From positions 248,001 through 312,000 of the forward strand of contig NADL03000625.1 in NCBI GenBank assembly GCA_002205965.3: a stretch of DNA of 64,000 bases, written 5' to 3'. Positions 22,331-34,339 of the stretch are shown piece by piece (within the stretch, counting starts at the first letter, position 1; each line of letters starts with the position of its first letter). The notes under the pieces were generated by a model. That model saw only the letters and a program-made list of their open reading frames with translations, was not told the origin of the DNA and made no database searches. Made by a program: the position numbers and the translations under genes. This stretch comes from Kappaphycus alvarezii. Its lineage: Eukaryota > Rhodophyta > Florideophyceae > Gigartinales > Solieriaceae.

Positions 22331-24600
22331 AGAGTCATCAATGTTCTTGGGGAAGAAATTCGAGAGACCTGAAGCAGTGGACGCTGCTCAAATTGAATTT
22401 AGTTGTCTACAGAGCAGACAGAGCAGACACGAGATAAATCAGTGCCCTATCAATCTTCATCATGACACTAATTGTATCTGTCGCATGGGAGTTGCTGGAG
22501 CGAGATTGGAATCGAGAGAAGAGCTAAGCATGAACAATAAAAAGGCGAAGAGCCCATAGTTTTATTCTAACAGTACGTTATCTAATTTTTTGGGGTTGTT
22601 ACCTCAAAATAGTAATGAATTTTCATACTGCACCTGTATTTTACGGGCAATACAGTGCTGAGGAAAAGGGGATATTTCTGGAAAGCTTCTTCCTAAGAAA
22701 GAAAGAATTTACTAAGACAGACTTCTTCATGAATAAAGCCCTGATATATCTTCTAGGAATAGTCTTGTCTGGGCCCATAAAGAAGAGTAAGAGAAGAAGG
22801 AAGGCAATGTATCGAGAATTATGCGAGAAATATTCTTATGGTTAGGAAAGGGACCATTGCGCCGGCTGTTGGTTGCGTAAAAAAGCCACTGGTACCGTAT
22901 GTATCTTTGGAAGTATCATTAGACTCTTTCATGTCTCTTAACGCTTCATTATATGCCATTTTTGGTTGTTTCATGTTTTATTTGCTGCGAGCGCCAAGAT
23001 AATGGTCGCCTATAGGTCACATTTTCGGCATTAGAGAAAATTTGCTCCCCATAATGCTCAGTAAGCCTTCTGCGATTGTCTTTGATGGCACTAAAAGTTA
23101 GCTGTTGACAACTTCACGTCCATTTGGATTCGTTTAGAAATAATTTTTCTCTCAGTTAAACCTCTGAGTGAGTCAAGAGTGAGGATGAAATGTTACTGAA
23201 CAGTGAATAATGCTATTTATTCTCAACAAAGAGTCGTATGAGCCTAGTCCCGGGCCCTTTAGGGAGCTAAATTTCTCCTGGAATGATAATGACGAACCAG
23301 ACTGCGCCCCTTCGATTGTCGTCAGATTGAGGAACCTTAAAGAGGAGTACTTGAAGTCGCTACCAAAGGTACTAAGGGACACAGATGTCATATATTGGGA
23401 AATTCAAGAGCTTAAGTAGGCTGTGATGAAGGTCTTTCAATTTATGTTACTGACTGACGAGACTCTGATACATCCAATGCCCTTTCGGATGGAATTTAAG
23501 CTCAAAAAATTATTAATTTCTGAAAGAAATTACACGCACTTATAACAACGTTAAGGTCGGATTGGTCTTTTCCCGTGGTCAAAGCGATGAAGAACAAAAG
23601 GACTCCCTTTTGTTGTTGAGTACTGTCACCTTAAAGAGTCATGTGGACCTACTGCTGGTTGTTAGCGAAGATGGAGGAGCTATTTGAGGATCTCGGGAAC
23701 TAAGATCTTCATGAGTGTACACATGTACACTTTTTTATTGGCAAGTGTGAATTTTTGGAAGAATGAAAGTAGATGAAGACTTACGCAATTCCCTACGGTA
23801 CCTACAAGTTATAATTGATGCCTTTAGGATTACTATATGAACCTTAGAAGTTCTAAAAGTTGATATGAGATGTTTTAGGAATCTTTCCGTTTGCAGTGTT
23901 GTGTCTGGATGACGTAATCATCTTTTACAAGAATGTGGAAGACAATGTCAGAAATTTGGAGGAGGTCTTCAAAGATCTCAGGCCCGATTGTGAAGGTATA
24001 TCTCAGCAATTACATCATTGCTTATTCAAATATTACGTTGATAGACCACGGTTCAAATTCCACCAGGATGAAATCGACTGCAAAAGGGAACATCATGGAA
24101 GCTCCTGCAGCTAATTTTCTTTGGTCTTTACAGATACTACTGCCCGTTCATAAGGAAAGTTTCGAAGTTTTCAGTTAAATAAAATGACTAAATCTCGGTG
24201 AAAAAAAGGCTTTTGAATGGGGGAAGTGAGGCAGAAAGCTTCCGAGGACCTCTAGCAGAAACTGAATACGTTTCCTATTTTCGACTTTCCTGAACTCAAT
24301 TCCCCGTTTATCGTGACGCGACCGCCTTATATTTCGAAATCTTCCTGGCCCAAAATACCGAGGATGGGAGGTCGCACCAGAATCAGTTCGCGTCGCAAAT
24401 GATGACGGACCAAGGCCCTGCTAATCTAAACTGAAAGGGAAACTCTGGCTTTCACTCTCAAACTGAAGATTTCACCTTGTCCAATGATTAATTCCCAAGA
24501 AAGCGTGTACTTGAGATGCTTGTGGGTCGCACTGGCTTGAAAAGGCGGTGAAAAGGTCTGGAAAGCCACAAAATAAGAAAAAGAGGCCAAATTGTTCAAC
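22330..24600 (+). pseudogene. Old Ty3/gypsy-type relic with RT and RNase H remnants
   Basis: Across shifting frames the plus strand gives FVVEYCHLKESCG, MEELFEDLG, YGTYKL.LMPLGLL (about 23800-23850) and VLCLDDVIIFYKNVEDNVRN with LEEVFKDLR (23893-23975). Then come FFGLYRYYCPFIRKVSKFSV (24116-24178) and YRDATALYFEIFLAQNTEDG with FASQMMTDQ (about 24307-24410). This is the gypsy order RT palm, xxDD box, tether and RNase H. The YxDD tyrosine is a cysteine (CLDD). The upstream part (22341-23420) may be gag/protease remains but I cannot match it. No LTRs were found. Confidence 0.65.
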
Positions 24601-25618
24601 ATAGGTGATCACTGGTGATGGCGCAGTGGCTGAAACTAAACTGGCACCAGAGGTGGCCAGTATTTGATTCTTATTTAGTGGGTAGTACAGAATGGAAAAG
24701 GGTGGTGATTCCCGCTATGAGCTATTGTCGTCGTCCAGGAGGGTTATCTTACAGGGGAGAAGGCTGGTGCATTATTGTAAGGCTCAAAATTGTTTACTTG
24801 TACTGCCTAAAGTGTAAAAACATTTTGAAGTGAGTAGTAGGTGCTGGAAGGAAGTTCTGCAGAAAAAGGATCATGGATTATGAAAAGAAACAATTGGTTG
24901 CTATGTGATGGATACAGTACAGTAGTAGTTTGATTTATTTGCTGTACTGTATGGCTGTCCCCGACGCTTGAATTTGGATTTCTGATGTGGCTTGTCACAT
25001 TATAGTACGCCAGGAGAAATTGAACAACACATGAGGACAACGTATGGCTTTTGGCTAGATCCAGTTGCTACACTTTTGTCTATTTAAGCGAGCGTCTGTG
25101 TTCTGCTACGAGGACTCTTCCGACACGAACTCCGGCAACGAACCAGTTCCACACCGGATCCTTGAAACATTGTTCCGAGCGGCTTCCGGTCCAAGATTCA
25201 ACAGCTGCTCAAGTTGTTGCTCAGCTACCGTTGCGATATCCCGCAGTTCTTCGGGTTGTTTCCCGATCCACCATCCCTGATCTCTATTCCACTTATCTTA
25301 GCTCCAGGTTCTCCCGTTCTTTGTTCTGCATTTTTTTCTGACCTGTTCCACCTATCAACTAAAGTTTTACATTTGGTCAAAGATCTTTTGTTCCTTTTGT
25401 TCTGTTCTTAAGTTGGAATTCCCTGGTCACCCGAATCCCGAACTTTCATATGGATAGTAGTATAAAATCGTTCTAACCAAATAATGGAAATAGGAAGGAT
25501 GTGCGGTCGAAGGGGGACCAGTAGAAGTTTGAGGCCGACTTATCGACTCGAGATTCCTTTTAGTGCTTTTGTCACTAAAGTGGTGACAAGTTAGTTTAGT
25601 AACATGCACTCCAAACAG
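24601..25618. other. Unassigned stretch, possibly an LTR or transcript leader
   Basis: 25070-25400 contains TCTATTTAAGCGAGC, which looks like a core promoter, followed by C/T-rich sequence of the kind seen in LTR R regions. No second copy is present in the window, so it is left unnamed. Confidence 0.3.
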
Positions 25619-25668
25619 AGGACCAACCAAAATATCTACCAAAGCAAATTAACCCCCATTTTTCCTAC
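25619..25668 (+). repeat. Family D-type retroposon 3' tail
   Basis: GGACCAACCAAAATATCTACC, AAATTAACCCCCATTTTTCC; closely similar to the tail at 4332-4380. Confidence 0.5.
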
Positions 25669-26618
25669 ACAAAAAAAACAGAAAAATACTTCGGACTTCA
25701 CGAACCGAGTATAATTCGGAGGTCCGATCTAATCGAGAGCGCACAGTGGAAAGGCAGAACACAAGACCCCAACACTCTGTAGGATATGACGGCAATATTA
25801 TGATTTAATCATTGCGACCTGGTCAGGGTACGGAGATAAATTCTTGAGTTCACATCCAATAGATCTCAGCTTGCTGGATTGAGCAGGAGAGTGCCTTACA
25901 ACACGAGGCGCATAAGAGATAACTGATTCTTTGCATCCGAAAGAGCTTTGAACCGCCCGCTTCTGGAAGCGTCTCTCTTGTCATGGCAATATTTTCCCTC
26001 AAATAATGGAACCGCTTGACGCCTTCTATGTGATCCCGGAACCATGGAGGCCGATTCCGATGGAATTATCCAAGAAAAATAGATGCCGTCAGTGAAAGTG
26101 ATGCGGGTGGAAGTAATTGCAAAATTTTCGGGCAGTATTTGTTGGGGTGTGCGTAACCGGGGCGAGACTATAATTATTTTCCGGTCCGCGTCTCCTTGGA
26201 ATCTCGTGTAGATACACAAGATTTTGGCAAGCGATAGCTGCCGCCGAGTTCTAACTATCTTCTATTCCGCTCCATCGCCTTACTCCCGGAAAGCTATCAT
26301 TTACAATTGAATGGGGTGAATTCACCCGTGTTATAATTTGTGTTCTTATACAATTGAGAAACGCGGCAACACCAGACTTTGGGCAGGCTACAGTCAGTTC
26401 TAGGGGCTATTTGAAAATCACTTGGGTCAAGACACTACTCTGATATGCCGAAACGGTAGAAACCCTCTCAAGTGAGACCGGAGAGGTCACAAACGAAGGC
26501 GGGAATGTGACGAACAGAAATGGTGGCGCATTACTTTTCATTAATCTTTATTTGGCTGTAACCATGCTTTTTGGCGATAAAGAGTCATTTAAGAATAGGT
26601 CTGCAAAATGTGAGTCAT

Positions 26619-26644
26619 GTATGCCTCCGTGAACGGAGGCATAC
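26619..26644. repeat. Perfect palindrome, 12-bp arms
   Basis: GTATGCCTCCGT, GA, ACGGAGGCATAC; able to extrude as a cruciform or fold as an RNA hairpin. Confidence 0.9.
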
Positions 26645-27261
26645 GACGCACGAACTAATCATTCCCGTTTGCATATACTGGCAGTTGGGCTGCACAATCA
26701 TCTTTACCTGAGATCAGTTTTTTATGTGACAGGGTAGCGTACGGTCGCACGCGAAACGAAAAGAATTGGCGGGTAGCGGTCATATGTGTGTGGTAGTCAT
26801 GCAGGGGAAGCAAAAAGCTGCGGCGAGCGCCCATTTGTTGGTATTGGTCAGGCGAAGGTAGTAGACGGCGGTGAATGGAGACAAGCTTTGATTGATGGTC
26901 GTATAACGAGGAGAATGTCAATTAAGCAGCAGGCTTTGGTGTGCGGCTGTCTCCCTAATCCCTGTATCCGGTTGGTGTGGGAACAACGGAGGTAGATTTA
27001 GGGTTGAAAGGCTTCGGCTCCAGTGTTAATTTACTACTCAAGCGGGCCTTTCTTTGAGATCTAGTTTGGGTTTGATTTTAATTTTTTTCATGTGCTGTTA
27101 TATGATTTTTTTAGAGTTTTTTACAGCTTCATGCCGCTTTATATGCCAGCAGCTAGTATTATACAGAACAATATTCGAAATGGCATGAGTAAAGGGAGTA
27201 AAACTGGGAGGTAGGTTTCGCTTGGACGATCAGGATAGTAATGTGATGATTTAGGACAGCA

Positions 27262-27319
27262 GATGTTTTACAAAACAATGTTTGCTGTATGATGTTTTAC
27301 AAAACAATGTTCGCTGTAT
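27262..27319. repeat. 29-bp tandem duplication
   Basis: Two head-to-tail copies (GATGTTTTACAAAACAATGT...CTGTAT) differing at one base. Confidence 0.95.
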
Positions 27320-28739
27320 GCCAATAATTACGGAGCTTTGACATTCGAATATACAGCACACTATCCGAAATGATTCGTGCATAGAACTTTATAGTAGTCA
27401 TTTTGTGGGCCAACGGCGATAATTTCCAGCCAAAAGACACAAGATCGAGTGTCACCCTCATAGCTCTCCATAAGTTGAATAAACTCATTAAATAAAAAGT
27501 GGGAAAAAAGGGGAGTTTCTGTATTGAGATATATGGATTGGCTGGAACCCATTTGAAGTTGTTAATCTGAATGTCAATAATAATAATAACAATAAATTAA
27601 TAAAAAGTTGCATATTGGCGAGAAAAGAAGGCTATTTGTTTTTGCAATGCGAAAAGAATCTATGACTTGAAATAAAAGAAACAAAAATCAGTACTGGAGT
27701 TGGTATTTATATTTAGAAAAAGAAGACCGAAAATTGCTCCTGGTTAACCTTTCTTCCGCATTCAACAGCTATGTACACTGAAGCTTTACTAACTCTCATC
27801 TAGCCGAGTTTTTAAACGTGATTATGTAAGGATGATAAATTGGAGGGTCAGAACCCGCAGATATTGTTAAAATGAAATTGGTTGCAGTAATTGTGTTATG
27901 CTACAAAAAACTAAAATTCGCGATAGTAATAGAAAATATAAGTCAATAATTTACTTTTTTGTAACCCAATACACTTGCGAGCGGACCTTAACTGTACAAA
28001 ATTACCAAATCGTTTCCGCACTTCTTGACCAGGAAGAAAAAAGGGGATGCGTAAACAATATATTATTCTAACCGGGAGTGTGAACTGGCTGAGCTAACGA
28101 TTCTTTTATAATTGTGGGTTAAACTTCCGCTCTGTACGTAAAAATCTGTTTGATATGCAGAGGTGACGGACAAGAAGTTGTTATCGGATGCATTCGAGCT
28201 ATCTATAATTGTGCTCGAAGTTCTACCAGCTGCGAATTGGTGATGTTGAAAACATGTCTTAAATCAAAGCTGCGTGTCATACCGAGCCTTTGAGCCTGCA
28301 TCTCAAGTACAAGGCCTTTGACAGCTTAGAAGGCCCTAAGGTGTGCCATGTTATCCGCGCAAAGTTTTCGGAGTTACGTTTCAGTCTACACGAGCACCAG
28401 GGACAGTTTTAACGGAATATTGTGTCTATTGGTGGAACTGAGTCACTGATTCGATGTTATAATCTTCTTTAATAATTATTCTACTTAGGTTGAGTCGATA
28501 GTTCATTTACTATGTTTCATTTTACGCTATTGAAAAGCAGACGTACGCTACCCAGACCCTACTGTCTTTTTGTCCAATTAAATCTGTTCCGTAAACCGCA
28601 GTGAACGGAAATTGAGTGCAATTATATATGCACACATTTTACGAAGGATTTCAAACTCGTCGGAGGAGCGAATGTTGAGTGATCTAATGTTTCAAAGTTA
28701 TGGTCGGTTTTGGGCCGAAATAACCAAGAAAGTGACTAG

Positions 28740-28952
28740 TGTTACAGTCTAGTAGTGCGAAGTGAACAAAGCTCAGTACTAACAATGTCATCTGTCAGTC
28801 TTGTCCGCCATGTAATGATTTCACAGCACAGGTACATTTCTTGACTATTACTGACCAAGGGAAAATACTATCAGCGAGGGTCCCGAGCTGATAATCAGAA
28901 TCATAACAGTGAGATATTGCATGATACTTAATTACTGTATCTTTGCGTTTCA
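28740..28952 (+). repeat. Copia 5' LTR
   Basis: Aligns with 33071-33284; shared blocks include CAAAGCTCAGTACTAA, ATTTCACAGCACAGGTAC and GAGCTGATAATCAGAA. The right end is approximate. Confidence 0.8.
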
Positions 28953-29011
28953 CCTAAAAAATTAACAGGTCCGAGGACAAGTTCGATGCTTCGTCTTTGC
29001 GCATGTGACAT

Positions 29012-29782
29012 TTGAGCTCGAAGAACTATTTTGTATGGGCCAACGAGGGAAAAGGATTGTGGTGGTACGTCGATGGGATGGAAGAAAAGCCTATTGAGGA
29101 TGCTGCCAGAGAATTAGAAACATTTTCAAGAAACAGTGATATGGCCTTGGCGTACATCGTGATGACTATAGACCAAGCATGCAAAGCATCCGTAATCCTA
29201 CTTAGAGATCCGAGAGCTGTATGTAATACCTTGAAGAGGAAATACCAGATTGTGTCCGAGGCTGTAATTGATGCAAATTTCTCAGTTCTACAGGATATAT
29301 CTATAGAGCCACAGGAGGCTGTCATTGAGTACTCTAATCACGTTGAGACTTTGTTCAACCAGTTAGCAGCAATTGGGCATTGTGCGTCCGAGATAATAAA
29401 ACGGCGTTCCCTACTAATGGGGCTATTTGATAAATTTGTTATACCTGCAAAAGTTATCGGATCCACTGGGAACACTTATGATCAAGCTATAGCGGAACTA
29501 GTTGTTGCAGCATCTGTAATAGAGAAGGCCGAAACTCAGAGGTCTCTCATGACACATGGCGATAAGAAATCCGTCCACAACTGTACACATTGTGGAAGTA
29601 GAGGCCACTCTGCAGATGGATGCTTTCATAACCTGCAAAGCAGTAAGCCTATTAAAAATTTCAGTGGTTTAGATGGGAAAGGACGAAAACGCCGAAAGCA
29701 GGGCTCTATGAAAGATGAAGTTAATAAATCACAGGGAAAACGGGAGAAGTCAATGCTAGTAACCCAACAGCATAGTCAATAG
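29012..29782 (+). CDS. gag: Copia gag polyprotein (nucleocapsid)
   Basis: Uninterrupted frame of 256 codons. The N-terminus SSKNYFVWANEGKGLWWYVD resembles the copia gag start (NY..W...). The central part, including ILLRDPRAVCNTLKRKYQIV and a NHVETLFNQLAAIGH block, fits the UBN2-type capsid domain. Residues 191-204 form a perfect CX2CX4HX4C zinc knuckle (CTHCGSRGHSADGC) that packages RNA. The tail is Lys/Arg-rich. The first codon in frame is TTG; no good ATG precedes it (an ATG at 28992 is followed at once by TGA), so the original start is lost or was further upstream. It is the best preserved gene of this element. Confidence 0.85.
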   Translation: MSSKNYFVWANEGKGLWWYVDGMEEKPIEDAARELETFSRNSDMALAYIVMTIDQACKASVILLRDPRAVCNTLKRKYQIVSEAVIDANFSVLQDISIEPQEAVIEYSNHVETLFNQLAAIGHCASEIIKRRSLLMGLFDKFVIPAKVIGSTGNTYDQAIAELVVAASVIEKAETQRSLMTHGDKKSVHNCTHCGSRGHSADGCFHNLQSSKPIKNFSGLDGKGRKRRKQGSMKDEVNKSQGKREKSMLVTQQHSQ

Positions 29783-29844
29783 ATTTAACTACTTCAAAGG
29801 ATCTGATGACCACTAATACAGTCGAGAATAACTCAAGGCAGCTA

Positions 29845-30200
29845 ACGGATGGACATCTGGGTGCACACATGTCCAATGATATTAAGAACTTTTCCGACTT
29901 TTATCCTTGTGAAAGCACTGTACAAGTTGGTAACGAGTAATACGTTGATACGAATGGATTTGGTACAGCAAGAGCCATATCCATTGTTAATGGCAGGCAG
30001 GAGAGTATTTTATTTCACGACATTCTCTACTTCCCAGGTATGATGTACAACTTACTTTCTGTTTCACGAATTTGCTTGAAGAGATTTTGAGTACTATTTG
30101 ATGAGACTGGGAATGATTCTAGTGGCCTGTGTGAGCTCATTGTCAAGTCAAACTACTCGGTGACACTTGCTGCCCACGGACTAAACCAGGTCTGTATGAA
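29845..30200 (+). pseudogene. Copia protease remnant
   Basis: AHMSNDIKNFSDFYPCES, then ILFHDILYFPGMMYNLLSVS (about 30000-30062), match the copia aspartic protease after its active site and its C-terminal block. The D-S-G-A-S active-site segment just before AHM is deleted or scrambled (GHLGAHM), and a stop follows near 29938. Non-functional. Confidence 0.7.
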
Positions 30201-30206
30201 TTTGTC

Positions 30207-30860
30207 ATGCGTGTTGATGTCAACAATTGCCAATATACTGCAGCTGTAGTAGCTTGGAAAGAAAGCGCGGAATTGTGGCATAAAAGGCTTGGCAACTTCA
30301 GCGATGATGTTTTAAAGAAGTTTCTTGAGATAATGAAGGGTATTCATATCCAAGTTGAAGCTAAGGCATCAAAAGACTGTCAAAGCTGTATCCTGGGGAA
30401 GTGTAAAAGACACCCACGCCCACAGATTAAGAACAACTAGAACGCGTACAAGGTATTGGATAGGGTTAAATCCGATGTTGTCGGGCCAGTGAAGGTCCGG
30501 TCGCTCTCTGGCTCGCACTTCTTCGTCACTTTGATGGACAAGTACAGCGGATACTCCATGAATAGATTCATGAGACACAATAATCATGCGGCCAATGCCT
30601 CGAAGGAAATGATTCTCGAAATAGAGAACCTATTTAACGGTTCAATTTCCCAACTGACATGGTTGAATCGCAAGAAAGTACGGTGGATCCGTTCGGATGA
30701 TAGTGGTGAGTATGTCTACCGAAAGCTACGGGAATAGTTTCTTGAGCACGGGATAGTGCACGAACTCATCTGTGCCTACTCACCAGAATCAAATAGTCGC
30801 GCAGAGCGACTGAACCGTACTCTCATTGATATTGCTAGCTCCATTTTGATGGGACTTAAC
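30207..30860 (+). pseudogene. Copia integrase
   Basis: The first frame has the pre-integrase zinc-binding pattern LWHKRLGNFS...CQSCILGK (H..H..C..C). After a stop at 30438-30440 a second frame carries the catalytic core: VKSDVVGP with the first aspartate, VRWIRSDDSGEY with the second, and after a stop near 30737 PESNSRAERLNRTL with the glutamate. All three DDE residues survive, but the protein is split by two stops. Confidence 0.85.
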
Positions 30861-31008
30861 GTTCCCAATCGCTAACGTTACCAGGTGGAGGCTGTGACTT
30901 GTGCAAACCATCTCAGTAATAGACTCCACACCTCTACCTGTAAGGGAGCAGTAACTCCATTCTAAGTAATATATAGAAAGGAGCCCAACCTTGCGCACCT
31001 GAGAACTT

Positions 31009-32800
31009 TTGGTTTCCAAAGCTTTTGTTAATGTTCCCGAAGCAAAACCCAAGGACAAGATTACACCTCGAGCCGAAGAGGGCATTCTAATTGATAATGA
31101 CCGCGGCAATGGTTACAGAATATTTTATCCCTCCACAGAGAAGGTTTCAAATTCTCAGCACGTTGATCTCATTGAGTATGAATCGTTAGGGAACACCGTC
31201 GTCAGTGATACGTTGATTCGAACAGACATGCAAGATTTTGAATTTGATGAGTTTGTTCCTCACTCGTTTGACGGAACCACTGAGAACATTCTGGCTGGCA
31301 CCGTGGATGGTAATGCACCAGAGCTGCCAGCAGAATACGAGAACATTCCGCTTGATGCAGCTAGACGATTGAAACGGTCTAATGCAGGGGAGCTTCCTGA
31401 TCGATATGCCTTCAGTGCAATTTGCGTTGTTACGGACTCAACATCTAATGCTGATCGATTTGGAAAACCAACTACAGTTGAAGATGCCGTTATTAGACCT
31501 TACGCTTCCTATTGTCGAAAGGCGATGGACGAGGGTATTTCATTCCTTAGGGATTTGAACACATGGACTTTGGTGGCCCTACCCAAAGATACAAAGTGCT
31601 ATAAAACCAAATGGATATATGATTTCAAGACAGATCATGAAGGTAATATTGAGAGACGCAAAGCCAGATTGGTGGAAAAGTGGTTTACAAAACGACACGC
31701 GGTGGACTATCACAATTTCTTCTCTCCTGTTGCGAAGCACACTAATTTCCGTATATTCACCGCATTCGTTACTATACATGGGTGGCTTGTGACATACGTA
31801 GATGTCAAGAACGCTGTCCTCAATGCTAAACTATCAGAGGAGATCTACGTGGCTTAGCGTCAGTGGTATGAGAAACCGGAATTCTAAACACCAAGTCTAC
31901 AGACTCCATAAGGCTTTATATAGCCTTAAACAAGCATCAAAGGCATGGAGGGATTTAATTCACTCGTTCCTACTTTCTACTGGTTTCGTTGCATTCCGGG
32001 CTGATCCTAGCCTTAATTATAAAAAATATGGTGCACTATTGACATTGCTGCTAGTATAAGTCGATGGCACAAGGATGGCCGGTAATAGCGATGCCGAGAT
32101 CAAAGCAGTGTTCTTCTTGATTAGGACTCGGTTTACAGCTCTTATTGAGAAAAAATCGAAGTTATTTGGTATTTTCATAGAAAATACACCTTCTAGCACA
32201 AAGCTGCACCATCTTCCTCTTATTGAGCGCATGCTCAGATTATTTGGAATGGAAGATAACGCGCCTACTAAAGCAACACTCCACCAGGCACTGAACTTAG
32301 TGATCCGAGCATTGTGAGTGAGGAAAAGTCACCAGATGATGTCAAGGAGACTCCCTATCAGCAACTCTTGGGCTGTCTTGCGCATCCCGCTAACACGATA
32401 CGACCGGATGTAGAATACTCTGTTGGCTATCTACCACGTTTCATGCATAAGCGAACAGTGGCTTTCTGGAAGTTATCCAAGCATGTTATATACGTTACTT
32501 GAAGGGCACGAAAGGACTTGGTATCGTGTACCATCAAAATGTGCATATTGAACGTGTAGACATCAACAAGCTCGTACTTGGTTTTAGCGATTAGAACTGG
32601 GCTCAGGAAAAGCACCATTGCAAATCTATTAGTGCCTAAGTGTATATAATGGCTGGTAATGCGGTGAGCTGGAGGAATAAGAAGCAGTCTTGCGTGGTGT
32701 TGAGTTCTCCCGAGGCTGATTATGTAGCCCTATCATTCGCAATTAGGGAAGCGTTGTGGATCCAGAAGTTTTAGTCGATTTTATTTTCAAATCAGCTCAA
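31009..32800 (+). pseudogene. Copia reverse transcriptase and RNase H
   Basis: The frame 31009-31857 holds the linker and RT start (TWTLVALPKDTKCYKTKWIY, RRKARLVEKWF and VTYVDVKNAVLNAKL with the first catalytic aspartate). After a frameshift VYRLHKALYSLKQASKAW continues (31899-31950). The YVDD box is destroyed: it reads stop-VDG at 32057-32068. Further blocks are PYQQLLGCLAHPANTIRPDV (32353-32412), RYLKGTKGLGIVYHQN and the RNase H piece SWRNKKQSCVVLSSPEADYV near 32670-32730. At least four frame interruptions. Confidence 0.85.
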
Positions 32801-33070
32801 CGTTTCAATTGTAATCAATGATGACAACAAAGGTTACCTTTCTGTTGCTAATAACAGAATAGTGAATGACAGGTCAAAAAATTTGGTTGTCAAATACCGA
32901 ACGATTGTGAACAAAGTTTCGAAATGAATTATATGTTTGCAATACTTTCTATCTACAGAGATGGTGGCTGACATCATGAATAAGGCAATTTCCCCTATTC
33001 CTTTTCAGTATCTAGTTTAGAAGATCGGAGTGTTCTTGTGATTGTTCCTGGCGTTCCTTTCGAGGGGTAG

Positions 33071-33284
33071 TTTTACAGTGTAGTAATGCAAAGTGAGCAA
33101 AGCTCAGTACTAAGCAGTGTCAGCTATCAGTCTTGTCAGCTGTGTACTCATTTCACAGCACAGGTACAACTCTTGATTGTTACTGACCCAGGGAGAATAC
33201 TTTCAGCGAGAGTCTCGAGCTGATAATCAGAAGTATAACAGTGAGGTATTGCATGATAATTAATTACTGTACAAGTGCGCCACA
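33071..33284 (+). repeat. Copia 3' LTR
   Basis: Partner of 28740-28952; begins TTTTACAG instead of TGTTACAG. The right end is approximate. Confidence 0.8.
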
Positions 33285-33342
33285 TCTATCAAATAAACAG
33301 ATACATGTGTGTTTTTCCTCTACCTTGCTCATACTCAAAAAC

Positions 33343-34339
33343 AGATGCGTAAAAACTAGTAGTTGTCAGGTACACTATAATGTCAAAGTACACACGGCGT
33401 TTTAGAAGCATTATTCTACAGCCACAAATGTCAACTATCTACGTGGTCACCTGTTCGTCAACACCACATTGGGAGGTAATCTTTCAGAAATTTTAGCTTC
33501 GTTTCATTAATTCCAATTCGCTGTACACAGCGTCAACCCCTTCACTTTTAAAAAGAAAATTTTTATTCTTAACACTATATACCTTTTGTTATTGACTTCC
33601 AAGGTTTATTGTGCAACATTACAATAACGCCTCAACGAAGCGATTTACACAGCAATCCAGGTGATTTTTCGGAGCATATTGAGTCCTTTTTATTTCTATT
33701 TCTTTCTATCTATTGCTACGCCCTCCGAGTACATCCTTGAGACCAATTTTTCAACTTGCTACCCCTCTTTCCTAATTAGTTCGAACAGAACAACGAAAAA
33801 ATTTGAGGATGATTTCAAGCTCTTCATTGAACTGCTTGCTTTCTATTTAGATCTGAAACGCTGCTAAAGCCACTCCAAAGTTTTTTATGCTTCCATATAT
33901 TTCGTTTGGGACTATATCCAATGCATCCTCTGTTTACCCGAACCTTCTGTTGTCGCTGAGTTCCTTGTAGATCCTTTTCCAACTCCGAAGAAAATTTTCT
34001 CGGAAAATAATTTTCTATGCAGTTTTCTCTCTTTAGATTCTATTTAAGTTTGCATAATCATATGGGATTGAGTAGGTATTAGTATTTTTTTCTGATGTCA
34101 GCATATTATATGCGAATAAGAGTGAAGTATCGATCTGAACCAATATTTGGCTTTGAAAGATAGTGACTTGCACTTGTGAATTCACCCTGGCGGTTTCAGG
34201 CAAGTTTAAAGAAAGCCGAAGAACTTGTAATGGCTCTGCTGTCCCTTTCGACGAAAGTTACAACAGTCGCAAAAACATCGTGGTAATGGAATGTTTTAAA
34301 GCCCCTAAACAAACGAAAGTGAATCTGTAGAGCATAATA
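33343..34339. other. AT-rich stretch with no recognised gene
   Basis: Short frames only; no motif or repeat that I can name. Confidence 0.55.

Larger units (their letters stand above)
25669..28739. other. Unassigned stretch with two small repeats
   Basis: Contains a perfect 12-bp inverted repeat with a 2-base centre (26619-26630 / 26633-26644) and a 29-bp unit duplicated in tandem with one mismatch (27262-27290, 27291-27319), plus (AAT)n near 27575. No protein is recognised on either strand. Confidence 0.6.
28740..33290 (+). mobile_element. Ty1/copia retrotransposon, full-length but defective
   Basis: Two direct repeats (28740-28939 and 33071-33271; about 85% alike by eye) enclose gag, protease, integrase, reverse transcriptase and RNase H in copia order. 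The right repeat is preceded by a purine-rich GAGGGGTAG. The left repeat begins TGTTACAG, the right TTTTACAG. Similarity fades after ATTACTGTA, so the true LTR ends (perhaps near 28969 and 33342) are uncertain and no target duplication was found. Multiple stops and frameshifts, including in the RT active site, show it is dead and older than the gypsy element at 43741. Confidence 0.85.

Noticed and set aside
24035-24072. tRNA-like T-arm (GGTTCAAATTCC)
   Set aside because: No anticodon arm, A box or acceptor pairing nearby, and it lies in a gypsy RT relic.
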